Origin: JALHRI01 sp044351685
GTDB lineage: Bacteria > Pseudomonadota > Alphaproteobacteria > Rickettsiales > UBA3002
Direction: 5' to 3'
DNA length: 8,281 bases
Assembly: GCA_044351685.1 (NCBI GenBank)
Contig: JBILFK010000067.1
Coordinates: 1 to 8,281 of the forward strand
The notes under the pieces are model-generated. The model did not search any database. It was not told the origin of the DNA and saw nothing but the letters and a program-made list of their open reading frames with translations. Below, piece after piece: positions 1 through 6,687 of this stretch. How positions within the stretch are numbered: the first letter of the stretch is position 1; every line of letters starts with the position of its first letter. The translations under genes were made by a program, and so were the position numbers.

Positions 1-22
1 CATTGAGCCATGAGCAACATAT

Positions 23-59
23 TTCAAAGTACACTGAGGCGAAGCCGAAGGACTTTGAA
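23..59. repeat. Palindromic REP-like element after the last gene
   Basis: A perfect 8-bp inverted repeat, TTCAAAGT (23-30) and ACTTTGAA (52-59), encloses 21 bases with an inner GGC/GCC stem (38-46). The core, CTTCGGCTTCGCCTCAG on the minus strand, resembles the short dispersed CTTCGACTTCGCTCAG-type palindromes found between genes in many bacteria. No T-run follows on either strand, so it is not a canonical intrinsic terminator, although it could protect the 3' end of the transcript. Whether it is repeated in this genome cannot be seen here. Confidence 0.5.
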
Positions 60-68
60 GTAAGGGGG

Positions 69-734
69 CTATATTTTCTCGCTTACCGAAACATCGCGCA
101 GATAGCCAAGCATATTGGCCTGCGTGTAGGAGGTGTGTGCTGATGCGTTGCTGGTGCCAAACACCGAAAGCACATCATCGGTGGGCGCGGTGGATGTTAC
201 GGGCATCACCGGTGCGCTAAGGCTTGCAAGCTGCACTGCTTTCTCTTTTTCGTCAGCTTCGGCTGAAGCCAGTTGTTTTTTGGAGGGTTCGCCAGAAAGT
301 GACGATGCCACAGCTTTGCCCATGCTTTCGCCATTTTCGCCTTCAAAAATAACATCGGCAAGGCTAGCAAAAAACCCAAAAATACCCCCGGTTATCGCGC
401 CACCTGCCAGTTTCAGTTCGGGCTTGATGGTATCGCCGGTGGCTTCGCGGTAATAATCCGACACAATCGGAATATGCTGCAGCGGGTTAATCATATCGAG
501 AAAATCGTAGAAAGTTAAATCGCTGGCCACGGTGACTGGCTTATCAACGCCGGGCGTGGCCGATTCACCCTTGCGCACCATGCGGCGGGTTTCCGCCTGC
601 GCGACAGCCCCATTGAGCGCCTCGCCGAACGATGCCCCCTCAGATGTTTGTGCTGGTTGCGCAGCCGCGGGCGCCGCGCTTGTAAGCGGCACGGGGGTTT
701 GGGTGATCATTTCAGGTTGGCGGATAGGTTGCAC
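69..734 (-). CDS. Hypothetical protein of 221 residues with a conserved-looking core and Ala/Pro-rich flanks
   Basis: No function is recognised. Residues 1-70 and 145-205 are rich in Ala, Pro, Ser and Thr and look disordered. Between them is a compact core (about 72-135): FYDFLDMINPLQHIPIVSDY, then REATGDTIKPELKLAGG and a Gly-rich hydrophobic stretch AGGAITGGIFGFFASLADVIF at 110-130. I recall similar NPLQHIP-containing hypothetical proteins in alphaproteobacteria but cannot confirm it here. The hydrophobic stretch is glycine-zipper-like and could be membrane-associated, though there is no signal peptide. The start is GTG at 734, chosen because AGGGG lies six bases upstream; the in-frame ATG at codon 9 has no such site. 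It lies 68 bases after the 277-residue gene, same strand, possibly cotranscribed. It ends nine bases before a palindromic element. Confidence 0.8.
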   Translation of the reverse strand: MQPIRQPEMITQTPVPLTSAAPAAAQPAQTSEGASFGEALNGAVAQAETRRMVRKGESATPGVDKPVTVASDLTFYDFLDMINPLQHIPIVSDYYREATGDTIKPELKLAGGAITGGIFGFFASLADVIFEGENGESMGKAVASSLSGEPSKKQLASAEADEKEKAVQLASLSAPVMPVTSTAPTDDVLSVFGTSNASAHTSYTQANMLGYLRDVSVSEKI

Positions 735-740
735 GGTTTT

Positions 741-761
741 CCCCTGTGGTTGCCAGAGGGG
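741..761 (-). promoter_or_regulatory. Hairpin covering the ribosome-binding site of the 221-residue gene
   Basis: Read on the minus strand, CCCCTCTGG and CCACAGGGG pair as eight base pairs with one C-C mismatch around a CAA loop. The 3' arm contains AGGGG (741-745), which is the Shine-Dalgarno sequence six bases before the GTG start at 734. In the RNA this fold would hide the ribosome-binding site. Read on the plus strand the same stem is followed by TTTT and would look like an intrinsic terminator, but no plus-strand gene leads into it. Confidence 0.45.
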
Positions 762-802
762 TTTTGCAAGTCGCGTGCCAGTTTCAGAAATATAAGGGAA
801 AA

Positions 803-1636
803 TCAGCCGCCGCTGCCGCCTACGCGACCACTGCCTTTATCCTCGGTTTTGCCGAGCGCCAGTAATTTGGCGTTCAGTTCTTCGATCATCACATCGAAGC
901 TGGTTTTCAGGCGTTCATAAATTTCGCCTTCATCACGGCCATGATGCAGTTTTTTGCCAAAGAAATCACTCAAGAATTCCTGATATGCCATATCATATGC
1001 CAGCGTATAGACCTCGCCGACCATTTTTGTGGCTGAAAAATCGTGGCCTTTATCGGCGCCGAAGGCTTTTACGGCCTCGTAAATACTGAGCGCATGGTCG
1101 GTGGTATGGAATATTTCGGCGGGTTTACCAAGTGCGCGGGCCATGAAGAAGATTTTTAAATCATCTTTAATGGCGGTGAATTCGGGGCCGCAATAGCTTA
1201 ATACCGGGCCGAGATCGGGGCGGGCATGCGCTATTTGCGCAATCACATCATCGCGCTTATCGAGATCGGGTGTCCAGTCGGCGGGGAGTTTAACTTTGGG
1301 TAGCGGATCTGGATTTTTCAGAGAATAGAGTTTCATTTCAAGCGCTGTCGGCGCCACCAGCCCCCATTCCGGGCGAATCACCAGAGATTCAACCTTATCT
1401 AGGTGCAAAAACTCGCCTTTCTTAAGATCGAGTGTTTCGCGCAACGTGCGCAACGCCATTTGTTTTTCAAGTGGCCCAAGCGTGGCGTGCAGCACCATGC
1501 GGGTGATTTCGGCCGGGGTATTTGGCCCTGCTGGGGGTTGCTCCGGCAAGTGAACGTGGCTTACGCCGGCAATACGTGCCGTTCCGCTCCAACGGACGCC
1601 GTTATCTTCAAAAGGGCTTTCGGGTGTGGTCACCAT
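803..1636 (-). CDS. Hypothetical protein of 277 residues downstream of atpC
   Basis: I do not recognise this protein. It has no signal peptide or membrane segment, so it is probably cytoplasmic. The N-terminal part (about 1-120) looks mixed, with a Pro-rich stretch at 31-41 and the segment KVESLVIRPEWGLVAPTALEMKLYSL at about 81-106. The rest (about 125-262) looks mostly helical and acidic, for example KDDLKIFFMARALGKPAEIF at 157-176 and the region 205-229 rich in Tyr and Phe. It ends in a Gly-rich tail (GSGRVGGSGG). There is one cysteine (C149) and no obvious catalytic motif. The ATG at 1636 has no good Shine-Dalgarno sequence (only GGCG nearby). It lies 74 bases after atpC, on the same strand, and 68 bases before the next gene. 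Its length, soluble composition and lack of a better frame support a real gene; function is unknown. Confidence 0.8.
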   Translation of the reverse strand: MVTTPESPFEDNGVRWSGTARIAGVSHVHLPEQPPAGPNTPAEITRMVLHATLGPLEKQMALRTLRETLDLKKGEFLHLDKVESLVIRPEWGLVAPTALEMKLYSLKNPDPLPKVKLPADWTPDLDKRDDVIAQIAHARPDLGPVLSYCGPEFTAIKDDLKIFFMARALGKPAEIFHTTDHALSIYEAVKAFGADKGHDFSATKMVGEVYTLAYDMAYQEFLSDFFGKKLHHGRDEGEIYERLKTSFDVMIEELNAKLLALGKTEDKGSGRVGGSGG

Positions 1637-1700
1637 GATAGCGCCATGCTAGCAAACACATGTTACAACATCATGACATTGCCGGTGCAACGTGCCAGTG

Positions 1701-1719
1701 AAAAACGCGCCTAGCCGCG
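1701..1719 (-). terminator. Weak terminator-like stem at the atpC stop
   Basis: Read on the minus strand, CGCG (1716-1719) and CGCG (1706-1709) can pair across a 6-base loop containing the atpC stop codon, followed immediately by five T residues. Four GC pairs are too few for a strong intrinsic terminator, and an AGCC/GGCT pairing slightly upstream would compete. At most it would attenuate transcription between the F1 operon and the next gene. Confidence 0.25.
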
Positions 1720-2115
1720 GATGGCTGCAAGCAGGGTTTTGGCGGCACTCACGCGCTTTAATGCGCTGGCGCGGGCTTTGTCGTCGGTGGCGTCGGCCAC
1801 ATCTTTTTCGGTGGCGGCTAGGGCCGCTTCGGCATCGGCCAGAGAAATTTCATCGAGATTCTGCACATGCTCGGAAAGAATCGTGCAGCCCGAAGGCGAC
1901 ACATCGGCATATCCCGACGTGGCAAAGTAACGCAATTTTGCCTGATCGACCAGATGCAGCGTGATGACGCCAGGGCGCAGCATACTGAAAAACGGGGCAT
2001 GCCCAGGCAACACACCGAAATCACCTTCGAGGCCGGGCACTTCCACCATCGCCACGCGCGCATCAAACACCATGCTGCTCGGCGATACGATCTGTAAGGG
2101 AAAATGCGTGCTCAT
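1711..2115 (-). CDS. atpC: F1F0 ATP synthase subunit epsilon
   Basis: Epsilon binds the foot of gamma, couples it to the c-ring and can restrain ATP hydrolysis. From the ATG at 2115 the protein is 134 residues (136 from the ATG at 2121). The N-terminal beta-sandwich, about residues 1-85, carries the family signature GDFGVLPGHAP at 31-41 and the SGYADVSPSG segment. Residues about 90-132 form the Ala-rich C-terminal helical hairpin, so the gene is full-length. The start at 2115 is preferred because an AAGGA lies five bases upstream. It is the last F1 gene. In Paracoccus-type alphaproteobacteria hydrolysis is mainly restrained by a separate zeta subunit (DUF1476); no such gene is in this window, which says nothing about the rest of the genome. 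Confidence 0.96.
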   Translation of the reverse strand: MSTHFPLQIVSPSSMVFDARVAMVEVPGLEGDFGVLPGHAPFFSMLRPGVITLHLVDQAKLRYFATSGYADVSPSGCTILSEHVQNLDEISLADAEAALAATEKDVADATDDKARASALKRVSAAKTLLAAIRG

Positions 2116-2120
2116 AACCA

Positions 2121-2125
2121 TCCTT
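2121..2125 (-). promoter_or_regulatory. Ribosome-binding site AAGGA that decides the atpC start
   Basis: Read on the minus strand, the atpD stop TAA runs into AAGGATGGTTATG. The AAGGA is a good Shine-Dalgarno sequence five bases before the ATG at 2115. The earlier in-frame ATG at 2121 shares its A with the motif and has no purine-rich stretch upstream, so it is the poorer start. The motif overlaps the atpD stop codon, consistent with translational coupling of beta and epsilon. Confidence 0.65.
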
Positions 2126-3569
2126 AGGCGCTGGCAAGTTCTTTGGCTTTTTCGATGGCTTCTTCGATACCACCCACCAGATAGAAGGCGGCTTCGGGAA
2201 GATCATCGTATTCACCTGCCACGATGGCTTTGAAGCTTTTGATCGTATCGGCCAGTTTCACGTATTTGCCGGGCTTGCCGGTGAAGATTTCTGCCACGTG
2301 GAAAGGCTGGCTAAGGAAGCGCTGAATTTTACGCGCGCGTGCCACAGTGAGTTTATCTTCTTCGGAAAGTTCGTCCATGCCGAGGATCGCGATAATATCT
2401 TGCAGAGATTTGTAGGTTTGCAGCACGCGCTGCACATCGCGCGCGACTTTATAATGCTCTTCGCCGATCACGGTGGGGTTGAGCAAACGCGAGGTTGAAT
2501 CGAGAGGGTCAACGGCAGGGTAAATGCCGAGTTCAGCGATTTGGCGGCTAAGCACAGTGGTAGCATCTAAGTGCGCGAACGAGGTTGCGGGTGCTGGGTC
2601 GGTTAAGTCATCGGCGGGTACGTAAATGGCCTGCACCGAAGTAATCGAACCTTTTTTGGTCGAGGTAATACGTTCCTGCATCTGCCCCATTTCGGTAGCC
2701 AGTGTAGGCTGATAACCCACAGCCGAAGGAATACGGCCCAAAAGCGCCGATACTTCCGAACCGGCTTGCGTGAAGCGGAATACGTTATCGACGAAGAACA
2801 ACACATCCTGCCCTGCGACATCGCGGAAATATTCCGCCTGCGTCAGGCCGGTGAGGGCCACGCGAGCACGTGCTCCGGGAGGTTCGTTCATTTGGCCGTA
2901 AACCAGTGCCACTTTCGATTTGGTTTGATCTTCGAGGTTAATGACGCCCGATTCGATCATTTCGTGGTACAGATCGTTACCTTCGCGGGTACGTTCACCC
3001 ACACCGGCAAACACCGAGTAACCGCCATGGCCTTTAGCGATGTTGTTGATGAGTTCCATAATCAGCACGGTTTTGCCTACACCCGCACCACCGAACAGAC
3101 CAATTTTACCACCCTTTGCGTAAGGTGCGAGAAGGTCGATCACTTTGATGCCGGTTTCTAAAATTTCATCTTCGGTCGATTGATCGGTGAAGTTTGGCGC
3201 AGGCTGGTGAATGGCTGCAAAGCTTTTCGAATTTACTGGGCCACGCTCGTCGATTGGTTCGCCGATCACGTTCATGATGCGACCGAGTGTTTCTGGGCCA
3301 ACAGGCACCGTGATCGCGCTGCCAGTATCGCGCACAGCCATGCCGCGGCTAACGCCATCGGTGGAATCCATCGCGATGGTACGCACGGCGTTTTCGCCCA
3401 AATGTTGCGCTACTTCGAGCACCAAACGGCGGCCATCGACTTCGGTTTCAAGCGCGTTTAAAATGGCGGGCAGGTTGCCAGTGAAGGCCACATCGACCAC
3501 AGGGCCAATCACCTGCGTGATGGTGCCGGTTCCAAGCGCTTCGGTTTTTTTCATTGCGATTGCAGACAT
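2124..3569 (-). CDS. atpD: F1F0 ATP synthase subunit beta (catalytic)
   Basis: Beta holds the three catalytic sites that make ATP from ADP and phosphate as gamma rotates. The product is 481 residues, within the usual range. Visible in order are the beta-barrel domain (about 13-95, with ITQVIGPVVDV), the P-loop GGAGVGKT at 160-167, the catalytic glutamate E192 in GERTRE, the Walker B segment DVLFFVDNVFRFTQ ending near 268, the SALLGRIPSAVGYQPTL stretch, the adenine-pocket tyrosine Y350 in IYPAVDPLDSTSR, and the DELSEED loop at 399-405 that contacts gamma. The ATG at 3569 is preceded by AGGGAG, six bases away; an in-frame ATG at codon 6 has no such site. The TAA lies two bases before the first possible atpC ATG. 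All catalytic residues are intact. Confidence 0.99.
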   Translation of the reverse strand: MSAIAMKKTEALGTGTITQVIGPVVDVAFTGNLPAILNALETEVDGRRLVLEVAQHLGENAVRTIAMDSTDGVSRGMAVRDTGSAITVPVGPETLGRIMNVIGEPIDERGPVNSKSFAAIHQPAPNFTDQSTEDEILETGIKVIDLLAPYAKGGKIGLFGGAGVGKTVLIMELINNIAKGHGGYSVFAGVGERTREGNDLYHEMIESGVINLEDQTKSKVALVYGQMNEPPGARARVALTGLTQAEYFRDVAGQDVLFFVDNVFRFTQAGSEVSALLGRIPSAVGYQPTLATEMGQMQERITSTKKGSITSVQAIYVPADDLTDPAPATSFAHLDATTVLSRQIAELGIYPAVDPLDSTSRLLNPTVIGEEHYKVARDVQRVLQTYKSLQDIIAILGMDELSEEDKLTVARARKIQRFLSQPFHVAEIFTGKPGKYVKLADTIKSFKAIVAGEYDDLPEAAFYLVGGIEEAIEKAKELASA

Positions 3570-3588
3570 GTTTCTCTCCCTACGATTC

Positions 3589-4473
3589 CTAGATTGCTTC
3601 AGCGCCCGAGATAATCTCGATCAGCTCTTTAGTGATATTGGCCTGACGCGTGCGGTTGTATTTCAGCGTCAGTTTCTTGATCATTTCGCCAGCATTTTTG
3701 GTGGCGTTTTCCATAGCGTTCATGCGCGCGCCCTGCTCGGATGCGGCGCTTTCCAGCAATGCTTTATAAAGCTGCATGCTGAAATTGCGCGGCAATAGAT
3801 CGGCTAAAATTTCTTCTTCGGTGGGCTCGTAATCATAGGCAATCAACTGGCTTGCCTGTTTCACTTCATCGGATGCGACGAGCGGCATCAGCTGCTGCTC
3901 GGTAACGATTTGCGAAATCACCGATTTGAAATGGTTGTAAAACACCGTGACGATATCGAGCTTGTGGGTTTCAATCAGCTCGAGGATTTCATGGCCAATC
4001 GATTCCGCGGTGGCGTAGGGCACAGTTTTTTTGCCCGCCACATCGGTGCGCGTGGCGATAATATAATCACGCAGATCGGCACCCAGAAGATCGCGGGCTT
4101 TTTTGCCCACGCAGTAAATGCTTACCTTTTTCTTTTCGGCTTCAAGCTGGCGCACATGCTTGCGCGCAGCGCGCACAATGCTACTGTTAAAGGCGCCGCA
4201 CAAGCCGCGATCGGCAGTGCAGACCACCACCAAATGATGATCAGATTTACCGGTGCCTGCGAGTAATTTTGGCGCGGTGCTACTGTTCTGTTCGTAGCCA
4301 GCTGCCAAGCGCGCCACCATCGCTTCCATGGCCACGGCATAGGGGCGTGAGGCTTCAGCTGCTTCGCGCGCACGACGCAGCTTCGATGCCGCCACCATTT
4401 TCATGGCTTTGGTAATCTTCTGCGTCGATTTCACGCTTTTAATGCGAACTTTTAGATCCTTGAGTGAGGGCAT
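3589..4473 (-). CDS. atpG: F1F0 ATP synthase subunit gamma
   Basis: Gamma is the rotating central shaft of F1: its N- and C-terminal helices form a coiled coil inside the alpha3beta3 ring, and its globular middle contacts epsilon and the c-ring. The 294-residue product is of normal length. The N-terminal helix carries the conserved KSTQKITKAMKMVAASKLRRA stretch within residues 15-36, the Rossmann-like middle has DRGLCGAFN at 88-96, and the C-terminal helix holds the GARMNAMENATKNA region (248-261) and the ending NRTRQANITKELIEIISGA. The ATG at 4473 has an AAGG nine bases upstream that overlaps the atpA stop region. The TAG lies 19 bases before atpD. I see no chloroplast-type regulatory cysteine insertion, and nothing unusual. 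Confidence 0.97.
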   Translation of the reverse strand: MPSLKDLKVRIKSVKSTQKITKAMKMVAASKLRRAREAAEASRPYAVAMEAMVARLAAGYEQNSSTAPKLLAGTGKSDHHLVVVCTADRGLCGAFNSSIVRAARKHVRQLEAEKKKVSIYCVGKKARDLLGADLRDYIIATRTDVAGKKTVPYATAESIGHEILELIETHKLDIVTVFYNHFKSVISQIVTEQQLMPLVASDEVKQASQLIAYDYEPTEEEILADLLPRNFSMQLYKALLESAASEQGARMNAMENATKNAGEMIKKLTLKYNRTRQANITKELIEIISGAEAI

Positions 4474-4484
4474 TGTATGTGACC

Positions 4485-6017
4485 TTACGCAACGCGTTTT
4501 TTAACAGAGAGAATGGTTTCTTTCAGCTTGGCTTCGACATCGTCGGAGATTTTTTCTTCTTTGCGAATCACATCGAGAATGTCGTGTTTTTTGGCGCCGC
4601 GCAGCTCAGAAAGCAGCGTATCTTCGAAGGCACGGATTTTAGCAATCGGCAGATCATCGAGGTGACCTTTCACGCCTGCGTAAATCACGCATACCTGTTC
4701 TTCCATTTGCAGTGGCGCATATTGCGGCTGCTTCAGAAGTTCGGTAAGGCGCTGACCGCGACCCAACAATTTTTGCGTTGAGGCATCGAGATCCGAACCG
4801 AACTGCGCAAACGCTTCCATCTCGCGGAACTGCGCGAGTTCGAGCTTAATGCTGCCCGCCACTTGTTTCATGGCTTTCACCTGCGCTGAAGAACCCACGC
4901 GCGATACCGACAAACCGACGTTCACCGCGGGGCGCACGCCTTTATAGAACAGTTCGGTTTCGAGGAAGATCTGGCCATCGGTGATTGAAATCACGTTGGT
5001 AGGAATATAGGCCGATACGTCGCCTGCCTGTGTTTCAATCACTGGCAGCGCGGTGAGCGAACCTGCGCCCTTGGCATCCGACATTTTTGCGGCGCGCTCG
5101 AGCAGGCGTGAGTGCAGATAAAACACGTCACCAGGGTAAGCTTCGCGGCCGGGTGGGCGGCGCAGCAGCAGCGACATTTGGCGGTAGGCAACCGCTTGTT
5201 TCGATAAATCATCGTATACAATCACGGCGTGTTTGGCGTTATCGCGGAACCATTCGCCAATCGCGCAGCCGGTGTAAGGCGCAAGGAACTGCAGCGGTGC
5301 AGGTTCGGACGCGGTAGCAGCGACCACCACGGTGTATTTCATGGCGCCGGTTTCTTCGAGTTTTTTCACGACCTGCGCAACGGTCGAGCGTTTTTGGCCA
5401 ATCGCCACATACACGCAGAATAGTTTCTTTTTCTCATCGTGGCCATCATTCACCAGCTTTTGGTTGAGGATGGTATCGATTGCGATGGCGGTTTTGCCGG
5501 TTTGGCGGTCACCGATGATCAGTTCGCGCTGGCCACGGCCAATCGGGATGAGTGCATCGATGGATTTGATGCCGGTTTGTACAGGCTCGTGCACCGATTT
5601 ACGGGCGATGATGCCGGGGGCTTTTACTTCCACGCGGCTACGCTCGGTGGTGACAATCGGGCCTTTGCCATCGATCGGGTTGCCGAGCGCATCGACCACG
5701 CGGCCAAGTAGGGCTTCGCCTACGGGCACATCCACGATGCTGCCGGTACGCTTTACAGTGTCACCTTCTTTTACGGCGCGGTCATCGCCGAAAATTACCA
5801 CGCCCACGCTGTCGGCTTCCAGGTTCAGTGTCATGCCTTTGAGGCCACCTGCGAATTCTACCATCTCGCCGGCTTGCACGTTTTCAAGGCCGTAAATGGT
5901 GGCGATACCATCGCCTACCGAAACCACTTGGCCCACTTCGGCCATTTCGACTTTGCTATCAAAGCCGGTAATTTGCTGTTTCAGAATGCTGGATATTTCC
6001 GAGGCGCGAAGTTCCAT
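4485..6017 (-). CDS. atpA: F1F0 ATP synthase subunit alpha
   Basis: Alpha forms the non-catalytic nucleotide sites of the alpha3beta3 hexamer and contributes the arginine finger to the catalytic sites on beta. The product is 510 residues, normal for the family. In order it has the N-terminal segment that contacts delta (from MELRASEISSIL), a beta-barrel domain to about residue 95, the Walker A motif GDRQTGKT at 169-176, the Walker B segment AVIVYDDLSKQ at 264-274, and the VSRVGSSAQ motif with the arginine finger at R373. The C-terminal helical domain ends in ILSVKKRVA. The glutamine in GDRQTGKT is the usual hallmark separating alpha from beta. The ATG at 6017 follows a GGAG ribosome-binding site six bases upstream. 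Gaps are 13 bases to atpH and 11 to atpG. All key residues are present. Confidence 0.98.
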   Translation of the reverse strand: MELRASEISSILKQQITGFDSKVEMAEVGQVVSVGDGIATIYGLENVQAGEMVEFAGGLKGMTLNLEADSVGVVIFGDDRAVKEGDTVKRTGSIVDVPVGEALLGRVVDALGNPIDGKGPIVTTERSRVEVKAPGIIARKSVHEPVQTGIKSIDALIPIGRGQRELIIGDRQTGKTAIAIDTILNQKLVNDGHDEKKKLFCVYVAIGQKRSTVAQVVKKLEETGAMKYTVVVAATASEPAPLQFLAPYTGCAIGEWFRDNAKHAVIVYDDLSKQAVAYRQMSLLLRRPPGREAYPGDVFYLHSRLLERAAKMSDAKGAGSLTALPVIETQAGDVSAYIPTNVISITDGQIFLETELFYKGVRPAVNVGLSVSRVGSSAQVKAMKQVAGSIKLELAQFREMEAFAQFGSDLDASTQKLLGRGQRLTELLKQPQYAPLQMEEQVCVIYAGVKGHLDDLPIAKIRAFEDTLLSELRGAKKHDILDVIRKEEKISDDVEAKLKETILSVKKRVA

Positions 6018-6030
6018 AGTTTTCTCCCGA

Positions 6031-6582
6031 TTAGGCTGCCTGTTTTAAATGCTGCGATAGACGCTGCAGACTACCCGCCAGCGTACCATCGATAAATTGT
6101 GATCCGACTTTAATGCTCATGCCGCCAATCACGCTTTTATCAATCGTGATGTGCAGCGCGATTTCTTTGCCTGTGGCTTTGCGTAGCGCTTCAGTAAGTG
6201 CGGCTTGCTGCGCGCTGGAAAGTTCGTGGGCGGTAATGACCTGTGCCTGCAATTCGCGGCGCGCTTCGGCCAGTTTGGCTACCAACGCATCGGCGATCAC
6301 CGGCAGATAGGCGGCACGACCTTTGAGCGCGATCATGCGCACGCTGGCCACCGCAATGCTATCGGCACCCTTCATGCTTGCGGCCAGTGCATCGGCTTTT
6401 TCATTGCGCGTTAACACCGGGCTAAGCAACATTTCAAACGCGCGCACATCGCTGCGTATCGCTTCGGCCAGTGCGGAAAATGCCTGTACGACGGCGGCCT
6501 CTTTTTTTTGTTCTGCGGCAAGCGCAAAAACGGCTGCGCTGTAACGCGCGGCTACGCCGGAGCTATCGTCTAAGTGAGCCAT
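6031..6582 (-). CDS. atpH: F1F0 ATP synthase subunit delta
   Basis: Delta (the OSCP homologue) sits on top of the F1 alpha3beta3 head and connects it to the peripheral stalk formed by the b subunits of F0. The 183-residue product has the family's usual length of about 180. The N-terminal helical domain starts with the recognisable ARYSAAVFALA segment (residues 12-22), and the C-terminal domain carries the diagnostic IGGMSIKVGSQFIDGTL stretch at 152-168. The ATG at 6582 is preceded by AAGG with a 4-base gap, and no earlier in-frame start has a better site. It is the first gene of the F1 operon; its TAA is 13 bases before atpA, which implies one transcript. Delta is the least conserved F1 subunit, but the C-terminal motif and gene order make the call secure. 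Confidence 0.96.
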   Translation of the reverse strand: MAHLDDSSGVAARYSAAVFALAAEQKKEAAVVQAFSALAEAIRSDVRAFEMLLSPVLTRNEKADALAASMKGADSIAVASVRMIALKGRAAYLPVIADALVAKLAEARRELQAQVITAHELSSAQQAALTEALRKATGKEIALHITIDKSVIGGMSIKVGSQFIDGTLAGSLQRLSQHLKQAA

Positions 6583-6687
6583 ACTACCTTAACTTCATCA
6601 TCAAATCGCGCGGCAAACTACCAACTATCACGGGTAGTGCAAGGGGAAATTCGATAATTTCGTGATGACATCATCCAAGGCGAACGC
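6583..6687 (-). promoter_or_regulatory. priA-atpH intergenic leader with several short inverted repeats
   Basis: This 105-base gap is the only non-coding space upstream of the F1 operon, so the operon's leader, and its own promoter if it has one, should lie here or in the end of priA. Read on the minus strand it holds a GGCG/CGCC stem directly after the priA stop, a GATG/CATC stem near 6664-6675, a 6-bp inverted repeat GAAATT/AATTTC with a 4-base loop at 6646-6661, and an ACTACC/GGTAGT repeat at 6617-6638. None is followed by a T-run, so no canonical intrinsic terminator for priA is visible and read-through from priA is possible. The best -35/-10 combinations I can find match the consensus poorly, so no promoter is placed. 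An AAGG four bases before the atpH ATG serves as the ribosome-binding site. That the gap is regulatory is inferred from position. Confidence 0.4.

Noticed and set aside
741..765. Plus-strand intrinsic terminator (stem followed by TTTT)
   Set aside because: No credible plus-strand gene lies upstream of it. The stem makes better sense as a structure over the ribosome-binding site of the minus-strand gene.
1637..1700. Possible minus-strand promoter, TTGCAC with TGTAAC 17 bases downstream, ahead of the 277-residue gene
   Set aside because: The boxes match the consensus at only 3 and 4 of 6 positions; such pairs are common by chance, so it is not listed as a promoter.
1711..6582. Absence of the F0 genes as a sign of a broken or unusual ATP synthase locus
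   Set aside because: Separate F1 and F0 operons are normal in alphaproteobacteria, and all five F1 genes here are intact.
6646..6661. GAAATT/AATTTC inverted repeat as a priA terminator or operator
   Set aside because: No T-run follows it, the stem is AT-rich, and nothing identifies a binding protein; it is recorded only as part of the intergenic leader.
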